Of a stretch of 64,000 nt of DNA, positions 63,165-64,000 are shown piece by piece. Source of the DNA: Psoroptes ovis (Eukaryota > Arthropoda > Arachnida > Sarcoptiformes > Psoroptidae); the NCBI GenBank assembly GCA_002943765.1, contig PQWQ01000006.1:2666001-2730000 (forward strand), given 5' to 3'. Within the stretch, counting starts at the first letter, position 1, and every line of letters starts with the position of its first letter. The notes beneath the pieces were generated by a model. The model was not told the DNA's origin and made no database searches. It saw nothing but the letters and a program-made list of their open reading frames with translations. A program made the translations under genes and the position numbers.

Positions 63165-64000
63165 CTAAAATTTGATCATACAAAGATAATAATAATAATA
63201 CATGACAATTAGGTAATTGTATCATAAAATTCAAAAAACATAATTCGATTCGATTTACAGAATTTTTCAGATTTTTATTTTCTTGATTTTATTACCGTTT
63301 TAACATTAGTAACAACATCGAACAAACAAACAAATATTTAGATATGTGATTTGATTTGATTTGTCAAGTTAAACATACGCACTCACAGCTAGAAATGATC
63401 TATAAAAATACAGCAGCGAAAGGTCATGACCATTAGATAATAATTTTTGCTTGTTTCGGTCATCGAAGAAAATGAAATGGAAATGAATGAAATTACTCAA
63501 AGGTCATAAATGCATTTGAAAAAAATTTAGCCTAAAAAATAGACCAAAATAGAATGGACAATGTCCATTTCAAATAAATAATTATTTATTGTATAACAAC
63601 AAACAACCAAATAAATAAACAATTGTCAAATTAATTGACATAAAAATGCCGCTTTTTATGATCCAGAAACATTGAGTAAAATTAGAGCAAAATCTATTTT
63701 TAGGCGCAAGATGGGTACCGCGATGACCTATGGAGCAGCAAAAAGAGCAAAAACAAACGTGCTACGAGCAGAACAAAAGACCAATGACCAACGATGAGAA
63801 CCCCAATGGTAATGATAGTTTAAAACGCGAGAAATTTTACAGAAATGGTTTTATTGCATGAAAAAATTGTTATCAATTGAAAATGATTGAAATTGAAATG
63901 AAAATTTTTTCCATTACTTTTGATGATCATCGCATAATAATATGTGTGCGGGCGTGCATGTGGCCTATTGGTCAATGTGATTGGAATGATTTGTGTTCAG
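63165..64000 (-). other. Abd-B intron (partial)
   Basis: 836 nt upstream of the Abd-B homeobox exon. The stretch 63700-63830 is noticeably less AT-rich than the rest and could be an intronic regulatory element. I find no further Abd-B coding exon. Confidence 0.55.

Noticed and set aside
63165..63234. Abd-B start at 63234 (NFMIQLPNCHVLLLLSLYDQI)
   Set aside because: The stretch is the translated polypyrimidine/acceptor side of an intron; a splice acceptor ends at 63165 and Abd-B needs an upstream exon.
1..64000. tRNA, rRNA and CRISPR arrays
   Set aside because: I looked for B-box-like GGTTCGAATCC strings, ribosomal motifs and regularly spaced direct repeats by eye and saw none; weak tRNA genes could still be missed.

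Overview
The window is nuclear DNA from a small, AT-rich animal genome. Every recognisable protein is metazoan. The genes are dense, on both strands, and broken by short introns, mostly 52-90 nt with GT..AG ends. The gene set (Lar, Abd-B, PPIP5K, Suv4-20, retromer VPS26) and the signs of a broken Hox cluster suit an arthropod. An acariform, probably astigmatid, mite is my best guess; that assignment is inference. I rebuilt the coding exons by joining splice sites so that phases match. In each multi-exon gene complete within the window the joined coding length is a multiple of three.

Left part (1-8100): a PIN4 parvulin (-) and an acidic orphan gene (+) share a 246-nt divergent promoter. They are followed by a ten-exon gene encoding a Neuralized (NHR) - Roc GTPase - COR - Death - TIR protein of about 1594 residues. 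This is the most unusual protein here and looks like an innate-immunity or cell-death signalling switch.

Middle left (8.1-26 kb): one large gene for the LAR receptor tyrosine phosphatase (3 Ig, 9 FN3, TM, active D1, pseudo-active D2). It has two introns above 3 kb, while its other introns are much shorter.

Middle (28-44.4 kb): compact housekeeping and signalling genes. These are an ankyrin/SOCS-box protein (+), YIPF1 (-), PPIP5K (+, divergent from YIPF1), an 11-finger C2H2 protein (+), eIF2B delta (+), a Pro/Gln-rich WNDPP-motif protein (-), and a sphingomyelin-synthase family enzyme (-).

Right (46.8-64 kb): an unrecognised two-pass membrane protein (-), aftiphilin (-), the H4K20 methyltransferase Suv4-20/KMT5 (-), VPS26 (+) and, across a 5.7-kb gap, the last coding exon of Hox gene Abdominal-B (-). 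Near the VPS26 end of that gap lies a hairpin whose two arms match the Hox microRNA iab-4/iab-8. It carries paired compensatory changes relative to the Drosophila sequence as I recall it. The gap therefore looks like a relic of the abd-A/Abd-B interval, with a non-Hox gene where abd-A would be expected.

I saw no tRNA, rRNA, transposon or CRISPR array.
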